Source: Candidatus Binatia bacterium
Lineage (GTDB): Bacteria > Desulfobacterota > Binatia > UBA9968 > JAJDTQ01
NCBI GenBank assembly: GCA_022824205.1
Contig: JAJEAI010000008.1
Location: 1 to 39,059, forward strand
Direction: 5' to 3'
Length of the DNA stretch: 39,059 bases
In this document: positions 24,443 through 32,520 of the stretch, piece after piece
How the letters are laid out: each line of letters opens with the position of its first letter
Position numbering within the stretch: position 1 is the stretch's first letter
Program-made: the position numbers and the translations under genes
The notes under the pieces: generated by a model
Told to the model about the DNA's origin: nothing
What the model saw: the letters and a program-made list of their open reading frames with translations, nothing else
Database searches by the model: none

Positions 24443-25279
24443 ATGAGAAGCATGACCGGCTTCGGCCAGGCCAACCTCCAGGACAGGCGGGTCAAGGTCT
24501 CCGTACAGATCCGCAGCGTCAACCACCGCCACGCGGACATCCACCTGCGCGTGCCGAAGCTCTACCTGAGCCTGGAGGACGAGCTGCGGGAGCAGGCGCG
24601 TACGAAGATTCACCGCGGCCGCGCCGACATCTACGTGGACCGTACGCCGCTCAAGGGACGCGGCTACCGGGTGGAGGTGGACGACGCCCTGATGGAGCAG
24701 TACTGCCAAGCGCTCCGGCGCATCAAGGAACGTTTCCGGCTCCAGGGCGACGTGGATCTCCAGTTGGTGCCGCGCCTGCCGGATCTCTTCCAGTTCAAGG
24801 AGCCGGAAGAGATCGAAGCGAGCGAGCGGCGGCTTGCGCTGCGGGCTCTGGACGCGGCCCTGAAGGCGCTCACGCGGTCACGGGACCGGGAGGGGCGCAA
24901 CCTCAAGCGTGACATGACCGCGGAGGCGCGCCGGCTCACCCACGCGGCCCGGCAACTCGGGAGATGCGCCGAGTCCATCGACCAGCGTCTCCAGGAACAG
25001 AACGCCGCGGCCAACCCGGTGGGCGAGGCCGGCAGCAACGCGTTCAAGGGCAGCATCAACGAGGAAGTGGTGCGGCTCGGCAGTCACGTGGAGATGCTCG
25101 CCGGGCTGATGCGCGAGCGCGAGCCCGTGGGGAAGAAGATCGACTTCCTGCTGCAGGAGGTCCAGCGCGAGTTGACCACCATCGGCGCCAAGGCGCCGCA
25201 ACTCGAAGTCGTACGGCTGGTGCTGGGCGGCAAGGAAGGCGTCGAGAAGATCCGCGAGCAGGTGCAGAACGTGGAATGA
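24443..25279 (+). CDS. yicC: YicC-family endoribonuclease
   Basis: A 278-residue YicC/YloC protein. The N-terminal signature is MRSMTGFG, and the DUF1732 C-terminal domain is visible as GSNAFKGSINEEVVRLGSHVEML...EPVGKKIDFLLQEVQRELTTIGAKA. In E. coli YicC is an endoribonuclease linked to degradation of the small RNA RyhB. The gene is commonly next to gmk, as here, and the gmk ATG overlaps its stop by four bases. The ATG has GAGAGG eight bases upstream. It is full length. Confidence 0.95.
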   Translation: MRSMTGFGQANLQDRRVKVSVQIRSVNHRHADIHLRVPKLYLSLEDELREQARTKIHRGRADIYVDRTPLKGRGYRVEVDDALMEQYCQALRRIKERFRLQGDVDLQLVPRLPDLFQFKEPEEIEASERRLALRALDAALKALTRSRDREGRNLKRDMTAEARRLTHAARQLGRCAESIDQRLQEQNAAANPVGEAGSNAFKGSINEEVVRLGSHVEMLAGLMREREPVGKKIDFLLQEVQRELTTIGAKAPQLEVVRLVLGGKEGVEKIREQVQNVE

Positions 25280-25902
25280 CGGTCTCGATTCGCAGCTTCA
25301 CCAAGCGCCGTCCGGGCATCGTCTTCATCGTGTCGGCGCCGTCGGGGGCGGGCAAGACGACGCTGACCCGTCAGGTCCTGGAAGTCCATCCCGAGATGAG
25401 CCTGTCCGTGTCGTGCACGACCCGGACACCGCGGAGCGGCGAAACCCAGGGCGAGGACTATCACTTCGTGTCGGAACGGGCCTTCAGGCGGATGCTGGAC
25501 GCGGGTGAATTCGCGGAGTGGGCGGAGGTGCACGGAAGCCTCTACGGTACGCCGCGGCGCATGCTCGAACGCCAGCTCCGGAAAGGACGGGACGTCCTGC
25601 TGGACATCGACGTGCAGGGGGCGCGCCAGATCAAGCAGCACGTTCGAAACGCCGTCGCCATCTTCGTCCTGCCGCCGTCGCTGAAAGAGTTGCGCCGGCG
25701 ACTGGCGGCGCGCGGAACGGACGCGCGCAAAACCATCGAACAGCGCTGGCTGCGGGCGCGGCATGAAATTCGGGAAATACAGGGGTATGATTACTTCATC
25801 GTGAACCGCGACGTCGACGACGCGGTAGCGCGGCTTGCCGCCATCATCGCGGCTGAAAGGGTGAAGGTTTGCAGGTTCATTCAGAAACGGAAGCCCGCGT
25901 AA
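25276..25902 (+). CDS. gmk: Guanylate kinase
   Basis: A 208-residue guanylate kinase. The P-loop is APSGAGKTT (21-29). SCTTRTPRSGE and EDYHFVS bind GMP, and LLDIDVQGARQIK is the family core segment. RWLRARHEI and YDYFIVNRD lie in the lid and C-terminal region. It phosphorylates GMP to GDP, which feeds GTP and (p)ppGpp pools. The ATG overlaps the yicC stop. The downstream spoT gene starts inside its coding region. The usual omega-subunit gene rpoZ is not between gmk and spoT here. Confidence 0.97.
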   Translation: MTVSIRSFTKRRPGIVFIVSAPSGAGKTTLTRQVLEVHPEMSLSVSCTTRTPRSGETQGEDYHFVSERAFRRMLDAGEFAEWAEVHGSLYGTPRRMLERQLRKGRDVLLDIDVQGARQIKQHVRNAVAIFVLPPSLKELRRRLAARGTDARKTIEQRWLRARHEIREIQGYDYFIVNRDVDDAVARLAAIIAAERVKVCRFIQKRKPA

Positions 25903-28079
25903 CGCCCCGCCGCCGCTCGCGCGGCGCGGCGGGACAAGGCGCCGCCAACGAGCTGATCGAGAAGGTGTGCCAGTACCAGCCCGCAACGGACGTGGAGCCC
26001 TTGCGCGTGGCGTACCAGTTCACCGCGAAGGTGCACGAGGGGCAAAAGCGCCTGTCCGGGGAACCCTACGTGACCCATCCCGTGGCCGTGGCGGGAATAC
26101 TCGCGGACCTGAAACTGGATCTTCCCAGCATCATCGGCGGAATGCTGCACGACACCGTCGAGGATACCCTGGCCACGCTGCCGCAGATCGAGGAGCAGTT
26201 CGGCCCGGAGATCGCCGTGCTGGTGGACGGCGTCACCAAGCTGAGCCGGGTCAACTTCACCAGCCGCGAGGAAAAGCAGGCCGAGAACTTCCGCAAGATG
26301 ATCCTGGCCATGGCCAAGGACATCCGCGTGGTCCTCATCAAGCTGGCCGACCGTACCCACAACATGCGCACGTTGCAGTACCTGCCCGTCGAAAAGCAAC
26401 GGCGCATCGCCCAGGAAACGCTGGACATCTACGCCCCCATCGCCCACCGGCTGGGGATCTACTGGATCAAGAGCGAGCTGGAGGACCTGGCGCTCAAGTA
26501 CGTGCGCCCGGAGATCTACGCCGAGTTGAAGCACAACGTGGCGCAGAAGCGAAAGAACCGGGAGAAGTATACCAACGACGTCATATCGCGGCTGAGCAAG
26601 GCGCTCGCGGAGGAGGGCATCGACGCGGAGGTGAGCGGACGGCCCAAGCACTTCTACAGCATCTTCCGCAAGATGGAGAACCAGAGTCTGGACTTCAGCC
26701 AGGTGTACGACCTGGTCGCCTTTCGCGTGCTGGTGGACACCGTGCGCGAGTGCTACGAGGCGTTGGGCGTCGTTCACTCCAAATGGCGGCCGGTGCCGGG
26801 GCGGTTCAAGGACTACATCGCGCTTCCCAAGGCCAACATGTACCAGTCGCTCCACACCACGGTCCTCGGCCCCAACGCGCAGCGGGTCGAGATCCAGATC
26901 CGCACACAGGACATGCACCGTGTCGCCGAGGAGGGCATCGCCTCCCACTGGCGCTACAAGGAGGGACAGGACCTCCAGGTGACGGACATGCAGCGGTTCA
27001 CGTGGCTGCGGCAGCTCCTCGAATGGCAGCAGCACCTCTCCGATCCCCAGGAGTTCCTGCACAGCATCAAGGAGGACCTGTTCCCGGACGAAGTGTACGT
27101 GTTCACGCCCGGGGGCGATCTCCACAGCTTTCCCAAGGGTGCCACGATCATCGATTTCGCCTACCGTATCCATTCCGACATCGGGCAGCATTGCTCCGGC
27201 GCGCGGGTCAACGGCCGGCTCGTCCCCTTGAAGTACCTTCTGCGAAGCGGCGACACCGTGGAGATCATTGCCACGCAGGAACAGACCCCGAGCCGGGACT
27301 GGCTCAAGGTGGCGAAGACTCCCCGCGCCAAGTCCCGGATTCGCGCCTGGATGGCCGCGCAGCAGCGCGAGCGCAGCGTGGCGTTGGGGCGCGAGATCCT
27401 CGAAGGGGACCTCGCGCGTCACGGCATGGACTACCAGCAGCTCCAGGGGCAAGGGACCGTCGAGGCGCTGGGACGCGAGCTTGGGGTCAGGAACGAGGAG
27501 GGCCTCCTGGCGGGCATCGGCTACGGCAAGCTGATGTCGCACCAGGTGCTGGCCAAGCTGCTCCCGCCGGAACAGATTCAGACGGACAACAAGCAGTTCG
27601 AGGGTGGCCTGGAGCGTCTCTTCCGTCTGGTGGGCTCGCGCGATCGCGGCGTGCGCGTCAAGGGGATCGATGAAGTGCTGGTGCGGTTCGCGCGCTGCTG
27701 CAATCCGCTGCCGGGGGAGGCCATCGCCGGCATCATCACGCGCGGGCGGGGTGTGACCGTCCACGTGGCAAGTTGTCCCACGGGTCTCGATGGGGACCCT
27801 GCCCGGAGGGTGGAGGTAAGCTGGGCGGAAGACGTGCAGATGCCCCGGGCGGTGAAGATCGAAGTGACCTGCGCGGACAAGCCCGGTCTCCTCGCGGCCA
27901 TCAGCTCGGCCATCTCGGAGGCGGGCGTCAACATCGCACGCGCTCACATACGAACGTTCGACGACCGGGCCGTGAACACCTTCGAGATCATGATCGGCAG
28001 CTTCGAACAGTTGGGACGGGTGCTGCGGGACATCTCGCGGGTAAAGGGAGTGTACCGGGCGAGCCGCGTTCAGGGGTAG
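25869..28079 (+). CDS. spoT: Bifunctional (p)ppGpp synthetase/hydrolase
   Basis: A 736-residue Rel/SpoT protein with all domains: HD hydrolase (residues about 40-195; H56, H70, H94-D95, D161), synthetase (about 255-370), TGS (about 410-470) and ACT (about 660-736). The synthetase has RFKD (312-315), the RxKD charge signature of bifunctional enzymes rather than RelA, and the HDTVED motif in the hydrolase is intact. Both activities are expected. The start is TTG, 34 bases inside gmk, because no ATG or GTG start would keep the full HD domain. Translational coupling with gmk is likely. The gene ends six bases before the end of convergent rpmB. Confidence 0.95.
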   Translation: MQVHSETEARVTPRRRSRGAAGQGAANELIEKVCQYQPATDVEPLRVAYQFTAKVHEGQKRLSGEPYVTHPVAVAGILADLKLDLPSIIGGMLHDTVEDTLATLPQIEEQFGPEIAVLVDGVTKLSRVNFTSREEKQAENFRKMILAMAKDIRVVLIKLADRTHNMRTLQYLPVEKQRRIAQETLDIYAPIAHRLGIYWIKSELEDLALKYVRPEIYAELKHNVAQKRKNREKYTNDVISRLSKALAEEGIDAEVSGRPKHFYSIFRKMENQSLDFSQVYDLVAFRVLVDTVRECYEALGVVHSKWRPVPGRFKDYIALPKANMYQSLHTTVLGPNAQRVEIQIRTQDMHRVAEEGIASHWRYKEGQDLQVTDMQRFTWLRQLLEWQQHLSDPQEFLHSIKEDLFPDEVYVFTPGGDLHSFPKGATIIDFAYRIHSDIGQHCSGARVNGRLVPLKYLLRSGDTVEIIATQEQTPSRDWLKVAKTPRAKSRIRAWMAAQQRERSVALGREILEGDLARHGMDYQQLQGQGTVEALGRELGVRNEEGLLAGIGYGKLMSHQVLAKLLPPEQIQTDNKQFEGGLERLFRLVGSRDRGVRVKGIDEVLVRFARCCNPLPGEAIAGIITRGRGVTVHVASCPTGLDGDPARRVEVSWAEDVQMPRAVKIEVTCADKPGLLAAISSAISEAGVNIARAHIRTFDDRAVNTFEIMIGSFEQLGRVLRDISRVKGVYRASRVQG

Positions 28080-28085
28080 GGGCGG

Positions 28086-28277
28086 TCAAGCGACCTTTTC
28101 GACCTTGCCGGAGCGCAGGCACCGGGTGCACACGCGGATGCGCTTCACCTCTCCGTCCAGCCGTGCGCGGACCCGCTGCAGATTGGGCAGCCAGCGGCGC
28201 CGGGTCTTGTTGTTGGCATGGCTGACGTTGTTGCCCACGGAGGGTCCCTTGCCGCAAATGATGCATCTTCTGGCCAT
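28086..28277 (-). CDS. rpmB: Ribosomal protein bL28, zinc-binding form
   Basis: A 63-residue bL28. The N-terminus is [27 protein letters not shown], the standard L28 signature, and the body has [10 protein letters not shown]. Two CxxC pairs (CIIC and CTRC) make this the zinc-binding C+ paralogue type. It is a component of the large ribosomal subunit. Longer upstream reading is non-coding leader. A promoter-like site lies about 70 bases upstream. It converges with spoT. Confidence 0.97.
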   Translation of the reverse strand: MARRCIICGKGPSVGNNVSHANNKTRRRWLPNLQRVRARLDGEVKRIRVCTRCLRSGKVEKVA

Positions 28278-28353
28278 GGCTACTGTTCCCGTGTCCTTTC
28301 GATCAGTTCCGTGGTCGCCGCCCTCGACCAGCACGTCCGGCAACCAAACACGG

Positions 28354-28382
28354 ATGATAGCACAGAGAGCCGGTTTTGCGAA
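28354..28382 (-). promoter_or_regulatory. Sigma70-like promoter of rpmB
   Basis: On the minus strand, TTCGCA (28382-28377), a 17-base spacer and TATCAT (28359-28354). Transcription would start near 28347, giving a leader of about 70 bases before the rpmB ATG. Confidence 0.5.
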
Positions 28383-28473
28383 GCAGGTGACGTGGTCCAC
28401 CCTATCCGGCCCGGCCGGCATTCCCATGTGGTCGCCCTTCGTGTGATAGCATGTTTCCGGCAGGACCGGCGCA

Positions 28474-28502
28474 TTGTTTTTTGTCCCCCGTCATGTTAAT
28501 GC
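28474..28502 (+). promoter_or_regulatory. Possible promoter of the AT-hook gene
   Basis: TTGTTT (28474-28479), 17-base spacer, TAATGC (28497-28502). Transcription would begin near 28509, with GGGGGA as ribosome site ahead of the ATG at 28536. Confidence 0.35.
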
Positions 28503-28535
28503 GTAAGGAAATCTTCAGTATAGCGGGGGAAGCCA

Positions 28536-28916
28536 ATGGCGTTGGACTTGCGGGACAGCGTTCGGAAACAGATCGACCTGTTGAAGAAGGAATTGACCTC
28601 GGCCACCGAGCGAGTGAACAGCTTGAACGATGAGATCAAGCGGCATGAGGTCATCTACGAAATGCTTGCCGGGAACGACAAGCCGGCGCCGCGTCGAGGC
28701 CGTCCACGGGGCTCGCAAAAGCGCGGACCCAGCGGCTCCATGATCGATTGGAACAGCATCTTCAACACGCTGCCCAACGAGTTCACGCTCGACACCATCG
28801 GCGCCAACGAGACCGCCCGGGAGAAGCCGCGAGCCTACCTGCGGCAGGTGGTGGTGCGCTGGTCCAAGGAAGGCCGGATCAAGCGCACGGGAAGAGGAAG
28901 GTACCAGAAGGCCTGA
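28536..28916 (+). CDS. Small coiled-coil/AT-hook protein, unknown function
   Basis: A 126-residue protein I do not recognise as a named family. Residues 5-42 form a heptad-like coiled coil (VRKQIDLLKKELTSATERVNSLNDEI), suggesting a dimer. Residues 53-66 (RRGRPRGSQKRGPS) hold a GRPRGS AT-hook core, a minor-groove binding motif. The C-terminal part (IDWNSIFNTLPNEFTLDTI...AYLRQVVVRWSKEGRIKRTGRGRYQK) looks like a compact winged-helix domain ending in a basic tail. Taken together it is probably a small DNA-binding, nucleoid- or transcription-related protein. It has its own promoter-like site and is separated by 157 bases from the next gene. Confidence 0.8.
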   Translation: MALDLRDSVRKQIDLLKKELTSATERVNSLNDEIKRHEVIYEMLAGNDKPAPRRGRPRGSQKRGPSGSMIDWNSIFNTLPNEFTLDTIGANETAREKPRAYLRQVVVRWSKEGRIKRTGRGRYQKA

Positions 28917-29073
28917 CACCGTTTCATGTGCGGCATGCGCACGCCGTCCTGAAGCCGTCCTGTTTGCGACACCCAGGTCGCGGGCGGGCGGTGGCCCGTG
29001 ACGCGTACCCGGCCGTACGCTTCCGCGCAAGCGGCAACAACCCATGTAATCTACCGTCGGGATTGGAGGTTCT

Positions 29074-30516
29074 ATGCAGTTCAATGATTGTCGTGAGTGG
29101 ATCGAAAAGGCGAACGCCATGGGCGAGCTCAAGACCCTCAAGGGGTGCAACTGGGACCTTGAGATCGGCGCCATCACGGAAATGGTCATGCGCAGGGAGG
29201 ACGGTCCGGCCGTATTGTTCGACGAGATCAAGGACTACCCCGCCGGCTACCGGGTCCTGTCCAACACGTTGACCTCGCGCAAGCGCATCGGCCTGACGTT
29301 GAATCTGCCGCCCGGCGACAGCAAGATGGAGTTCGTCAATACCTGGCGGAATCACTACAAGAACATCAAGCCGGTCCCCGCGAAAGTGCTCAAGGACAGC
29401 CCCCTGTTCGAGAACGTCTTCGAGGAAGGCAAGATCGATCTCCTCAAGTTCCCCACGCCCCGCTGGCACGAACGGGACGGCGGCCGCTACATCGGCACCG
29501 GCAGCATCGACATCACCTCCGACCGTGACGAGGGCTGGACCAACTGGGGTACGTACCGGGTGATGGTACACGACTCGGACACCGTGGGTTTCTATATCTC
29601 GCCGGGCAAGCACGGCCGCATTCACCGGGACAAGTATCAACAGACCGGCGAGTCCTTCAAGATGGCCATGTCCTTCGGGCACGATCCGCTGGTCTTTCTC
29701 GGCGGCAGCATCGAGGTCCCTTACGGGGTGCCCGAGTACGACTTCCTGGGTGGAATCCGGGGTGAACCCCTGGAGGTGGTGAAGGCGCCGTACTCCGGGC
29801 TGATGGTGCCGGCCAACGCCGAGATCGTGGTGGAAGGCGACGTGATCTTCGGCGAGGACCGCGTGGAAGGTCCCTTCGGCGAGTGGACCGGCTACTACGC
29901 CAGCGCGGAGCGGAACGAGCCCATCGTCAAGATCAAGCGGCTGTACCACCGCAATGATCCCATCATCCTGGGGTCGCCTCCGGGAAGGCCGCCGGCCGAG
30001 TTGGGCTGGTATCGGTCGTACCTGCGCTCGGCGCTGATCTGGGACGAGATGGAGAAGGCGGGCGTGCCGGACGTGAGGGGCGTGTGGCTGATGGTGGCCG
30101 GCGGCAGCCGCCTGGTCATGGTGGTTTCCATCAAGCAGCGCTACCCGGGACATGCGCGCCAGGCCGCGGTGGTGGCATCGCAGTGCCATGCCGGCGCCTA
30201 TCTCGGCCGTTACGTCATCGTCGTGGACGACGACATCGATCCCTCCAACACGGACGACGTCATCTGGGCCATGGCCACGCGTTCGGACCCGGACGCCGAC
30301 ATCGACATCATCCGGCGCTGTTGGAGCGGTCCCCTGGACCCGATCGTGCATCCCACCAAGAAAGGCTTCAACTCCCGCGCCATCATCGACGCGTGCCGGC
30401 CCTACGAGTGGATGGACCAGTTCCCTCCGGTGGCGGAATCGCCCCGCGAAGTGCTGGATGCCACCGAGAAGAAGTGGGGCAAGGTCCTCTTCAGCACCAA
30501 CGGTACGGGCGCATAG
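29074..30516 (+). CDS. UbiD-family prFMN-dependent (de)carboxylase, second locus
   Basis: A 480-residue UbiD enzyme only distantly related to the one at 12590. Its mapped active-site residues are N157 and R162 (NWGTYR), H180 (PGKH), E221 (VPEYDF) and E265/E270 (EGPFGE), the complete set expected for an active enzyme. The canonical EGPFGEWTGYY block is kept, unlike the first copy (EGPFGEAPGYL). TGGAGG precedes the ATG, and a weak TGTAAT -10 lies at 29045-29050. It has no transporter or zinc-ribbon partner next to it and converges on the BFN-PDZ gene with only 16 bases between stops. The substrate is unknown. Confidence 0.93.
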   Translation: MQFNDCREWIEKANAMGELKTLKGCNWDLEIGAITEMVMRREDGPAVLFDEIKDYPAGYRVLSNTLTSRKRIGLTLNLPPGDSKMEFVNTWRNHYKNIKPVPAKVLKDSPLFENVFEEGKIDLLKFPTPRWHERDGGRYIGTGSIDITSDRDEGWTNWGTYRVMVHDSDTVGFYISPGKHGRIHRDKYQQTGESFKMAMSFGHDPLVFLGGSIEVPYGVPEYDFLGGIRGEPLEVVKAPYSGLMVPANAEIVVEGDVIFGEDRVEGPFGEWTGYYASAERNEPIVKIKRLYHRNDPIILGSPPGRPPAELGWYRSYLRSALIWDEMEKAGVPDVRGVWLMVAGGSRLVMVVSIKQRYPGHARQAAVVASQCHAGAYLGRYVIVVDDDIDPSNTDDVIWAMATRSDPDADIDIIRRCWSGPLDPIVHPTKKGFNSRAIIDACRPYEWMDQFPPVAESPREVLDATEKKWGKVLFSTNGTGA

Positions 30517-30532
30517 CCCGAAGCTTTTGGGT

Positions 30533-31318
30533 TTATCGAGACGGCGGGTTCGTCACAAGGGTGACGAACTTGCCGTCTCTTTGTATGCTCAGCACGCGGA
30601 TTTGCTTCGTCGTGGGGGCTTGCAGACTCTCCAGCAGATCGCGGGAATTCCTGACCGGCCTGCCGTCCACCTGCACGACCACGTCGCCGCGCCGGAGGCC
30701 GAGCTTGTCGGCAGGGCTGCCGCGCTCCACGTGAGCGACGAGGGCACCGGCGTCGACGGTCGCCGCAAACAACCGTGCCAGCTCCGCGGTCAGGTCCTGT
30801 ACCTGCATACCCAGGGTCGGCGAACCCCTGTCCCGCATTTTCGATTGCCGCCCGTCCAGGCGGACGCCCTGTTGCAGGACCTCGGGCGTCGCATAGATCG
30901 GCGCGCCCGTCCGCAGAGCCACGGCCATGGCGTCGCTCGGGCGCGCGTCGAGGCGAATGCGCCGCCCGTTCCTCTTGAGGGTGATGACCGCGAAATAAGT
31001 GCTATTCCGCAGCTCCGTGATGGTGACTCGTTCCAACTCGGCCCCGAGGTTTCCCAACACACTCTGAATCAGGTCGTGCGTATCGGGTCTGGCAAGCCTT
31101 TCTCCGGCCAGCGCGCGCGCGATGGAGTTGGCTTCGGCCTCGCCGATCCAGATGGGCAGCAACCGGCCGTCACCGGCAAGCAGCACCACCGGCGTCCCGC
31201 GCGTCGGGTCCAGGACCACCTGGCGCACGTCCATGCGGACGGGTTCCGCACGCGCGCTTCCACCCTCGAGCACCAGTCCCAGGAGCGCCCCAAGCATCAG
31301 GCCGCGCAGGGTGCGCAT
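30533..31318 (-). CDS. Exported BFN-domain/PDZ-domain fusion protein
   Basis: A 261-residue protein. A signal peptide covers residues 1-24 (MRTLRGLMLGALLGLVLEGGSARA). Residues about 28-155 are a bifunctional-nuclease (BFN, DUF151) domain: LLPIWIGEAEANSIARAL, RPDTHDLI, TYFAVITL and LDARPSDAMAVALR. Residues about 165-252 are a PDZ domain (LGMQVQDL...ERGSPADKLGLRRGDVVVQVDGRPV). BFN proteins have DNase/RNase activity or regulatory roles and are usually cytoplasmic single-domain proteins. An exported BFN joined to a PDZ domain is unusual and suggests a peptide-sensing or substrate-presenting role in the periplasm. Frame-open sequence upstream of ATG 31318 adds a basic stretch with no clear start. 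Confidence 0.88.
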   Translation of the reverse strand: MRTLRGLMLGALLGLVLEGGSARAEPVRMDVRQVVLDPTRGTPVVLLAGDGRLLPIWIGEAEANSIARALAGERLARPDTHDLIQSVLGNLGAELERVTITELRNSTYFAVITLKRNGRRIRLDARPSDAMAVALRTGAPIYATPEVLQQGVRLDGRQSKMRDRGSPTLGMQVQDLTAELARLFAATVDAGALVAHVERGSPADKLGLRRGDVVVQVDGRPVRNSRDLLESLQAPTTKQIRVLSIQRDGKFVTLVTNPPSR

Positions 31319-31478
31319 CAGCACCCTCGCGACAAGGTCGCTTCGGAAACCGCGCCGCCCGGCTGGCCAAACGCCCCGCATGCCGCGGAGCTTAGTCACC
31401 GGCGTCGGGCGGTGTCAACAACGTTTCGTGAGGAGTTGGGATCGGCCGCATCGGGCGAAGTCCGCGACATCCTGCTAA

Positions 31479-32408
31479 CTAACGACCCACCAGGAAACGG
31501 GGGTTGTCCTTCATGGCCGTGTCGACGTCCGCGAGCGGGATTCCTTCGGCCAGCAGCCCCGCGCCAAGCCGCGCCAGTGCCTCCGCCGGGGCTGCCCGGT
31601 CCACCTGACCCACGTCCGTCGACAGGATCGTCTGGTTCGCGCCTACCCGCCGGAGTATCGCCGCGGTCTCCGCGAACGATACCAGGCCCATGTCCACCAG
31701 GATGAAGCTCAACTCGACGTAGGCCCCGGCGTCGGCCAGCTCGACGAGCTCCGAGACGCCGATGGCCGGTGGATCGTAGCAGGGGTGCGTGACGATGACC
31801 TTCCGGACGCCGAGAGCGTGGGCCCGTTCCATCACGTAGAACACCTCGTCCCGGCCCGCGTGGCCGGTGGCGAGCACCAGGTCGTGGTCGGCGGCGATGC
31901 GCAGGACCTCGTCCAGAAGCGGACGGAGGTGGCTGGCGAGCACGTTGATGGGTTCCACCTCGCCGATGGCCCGGGCCACGGGGGAGACCGTGCCGCCGCA
32001 CCACTCGGGCGGGATGTCGTATTGCTCGCCCTCGTGATGGCGCGCGGTGAGATGCGCGGCCGCATGGACCGTGGGCAGCCACACGAACTTGAGATAGGAC
32101 TCGCCGTCCGCCGACGGTCCCAACGCGGCGCGAACGGCCGCGGGATTGATGCCGCCGGCGTAGTGGTTCAGCACCACCGAACCGTGGAGGCGGACGCCGG
32201 TGACATCGTGGGCCATCTGCGCCCAGCTTCCGGTGGCGGCCATGTGGGACTTGAGCACCACGCCGCCGAGCCCCGCCTCCTCCACGTGCCGGGCCAGCGA
32301 TACCGCGTCGAACCGCCGCGGTATGCCTTCGGGCCCGCAGTGAACATGCAGGTCCACAGCGCCGGCGACGTCGAACGTTTCGTCCGTGATGATGTCCGAC
32401 GTGCTCAC
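31479..32408 (-). CDS. DUF6282-type metal-dependent hydrolase
   Basis: A 309-residue TIM-barrel protein of the DUF6282 kind, related to amidohydrolases. Likely metal ligands are DLHVHCGPE (H-x-H, residues about 19-27), LKSHM (about 52-56), ATGHAG, VTHPCYDPP and STDVGQ near the C-terminus. No signal peptide is seen. It lies in a series of minus-strand hydrolases (two M20-type and an LLM enzyme) with a single REP unit between it and the M20 gene. The substrate is unknown. The N-terminus begins MSTSDIITDE, with GAGCACG weakly similar to a ribosome site. Confidence 0.82.
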   Translation of the reverse strand: MSTSDIITDETFDVAGAVDLHVHCGPEGIPRRFDAVSLARHVEEAGLGGVVLKSHMAATGSWAQMAHDVTGVRLHGSVVLNHYAGGINPAAVRAALGPSADGESYLKFVWLPTVHAAAHLTARHHEGEQYDIPPEWCGGTVSPVARAIGEVEPINVLASHLRPLLDEVLRIAADHDLVLATGHAGRDEVFYVMERAHALGVRKVIVTHPCYDPPAIGVSELVELADAGAYVELSFILVDMGLVSFAETAAILRRVGANQTILSTDVGQVDRAAPAEALARLGAGLLAEGIPLADVDTAMKDNPRFLVGR

Positions 32409-32455
32409 GTCAAGCCGTCGCCGTGAAATTGAAGCGCCACTGCCGCCCTGAAGAC

Positions 32456-32484
32456 GTCAATCCCGCGGAAAGCGGGAATCCAGG
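32456..32484. repeat. Single REP-like palindromic unit
   Basis: GTCAATCCCGC, then GGAAA, then GCGGGAATCCAGG. It is the same family as the units at 4383 and 15285, with one base changed in the left half. It lies in the gap between the DUF6282 and M20 genes, which run in the same direction. Confidence 0.85.
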
Positions 32485-32520
32485 AGGAGGGCGGGAGGGT
32501 TGATTGCGGCCAGTATGCCG

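Noticed and set aside
21650..24709. A very long open frame on the minus strand opposite the UPF0182 gene
   Set aside because: Typical antisense shadow of a GC-rich gene: His- and Arg-rich composition, no domain, no start signal. UPF0182 on the plus strand accounts for the region.
25881..27947. Long minus-strand open frame opposite spoT
   Set aside because: Antisense of a conserved housekeeping gene, with composition rich in H, V and L and no recognisable motifs.
30515..30535. Rho-independent terminator between the converging ubiD and BFN-PDZ genes
   Set aside because: The stem CCCGAAGC/TTTTGGG is short, contains a wobble pair and has no U-tract on either strand.
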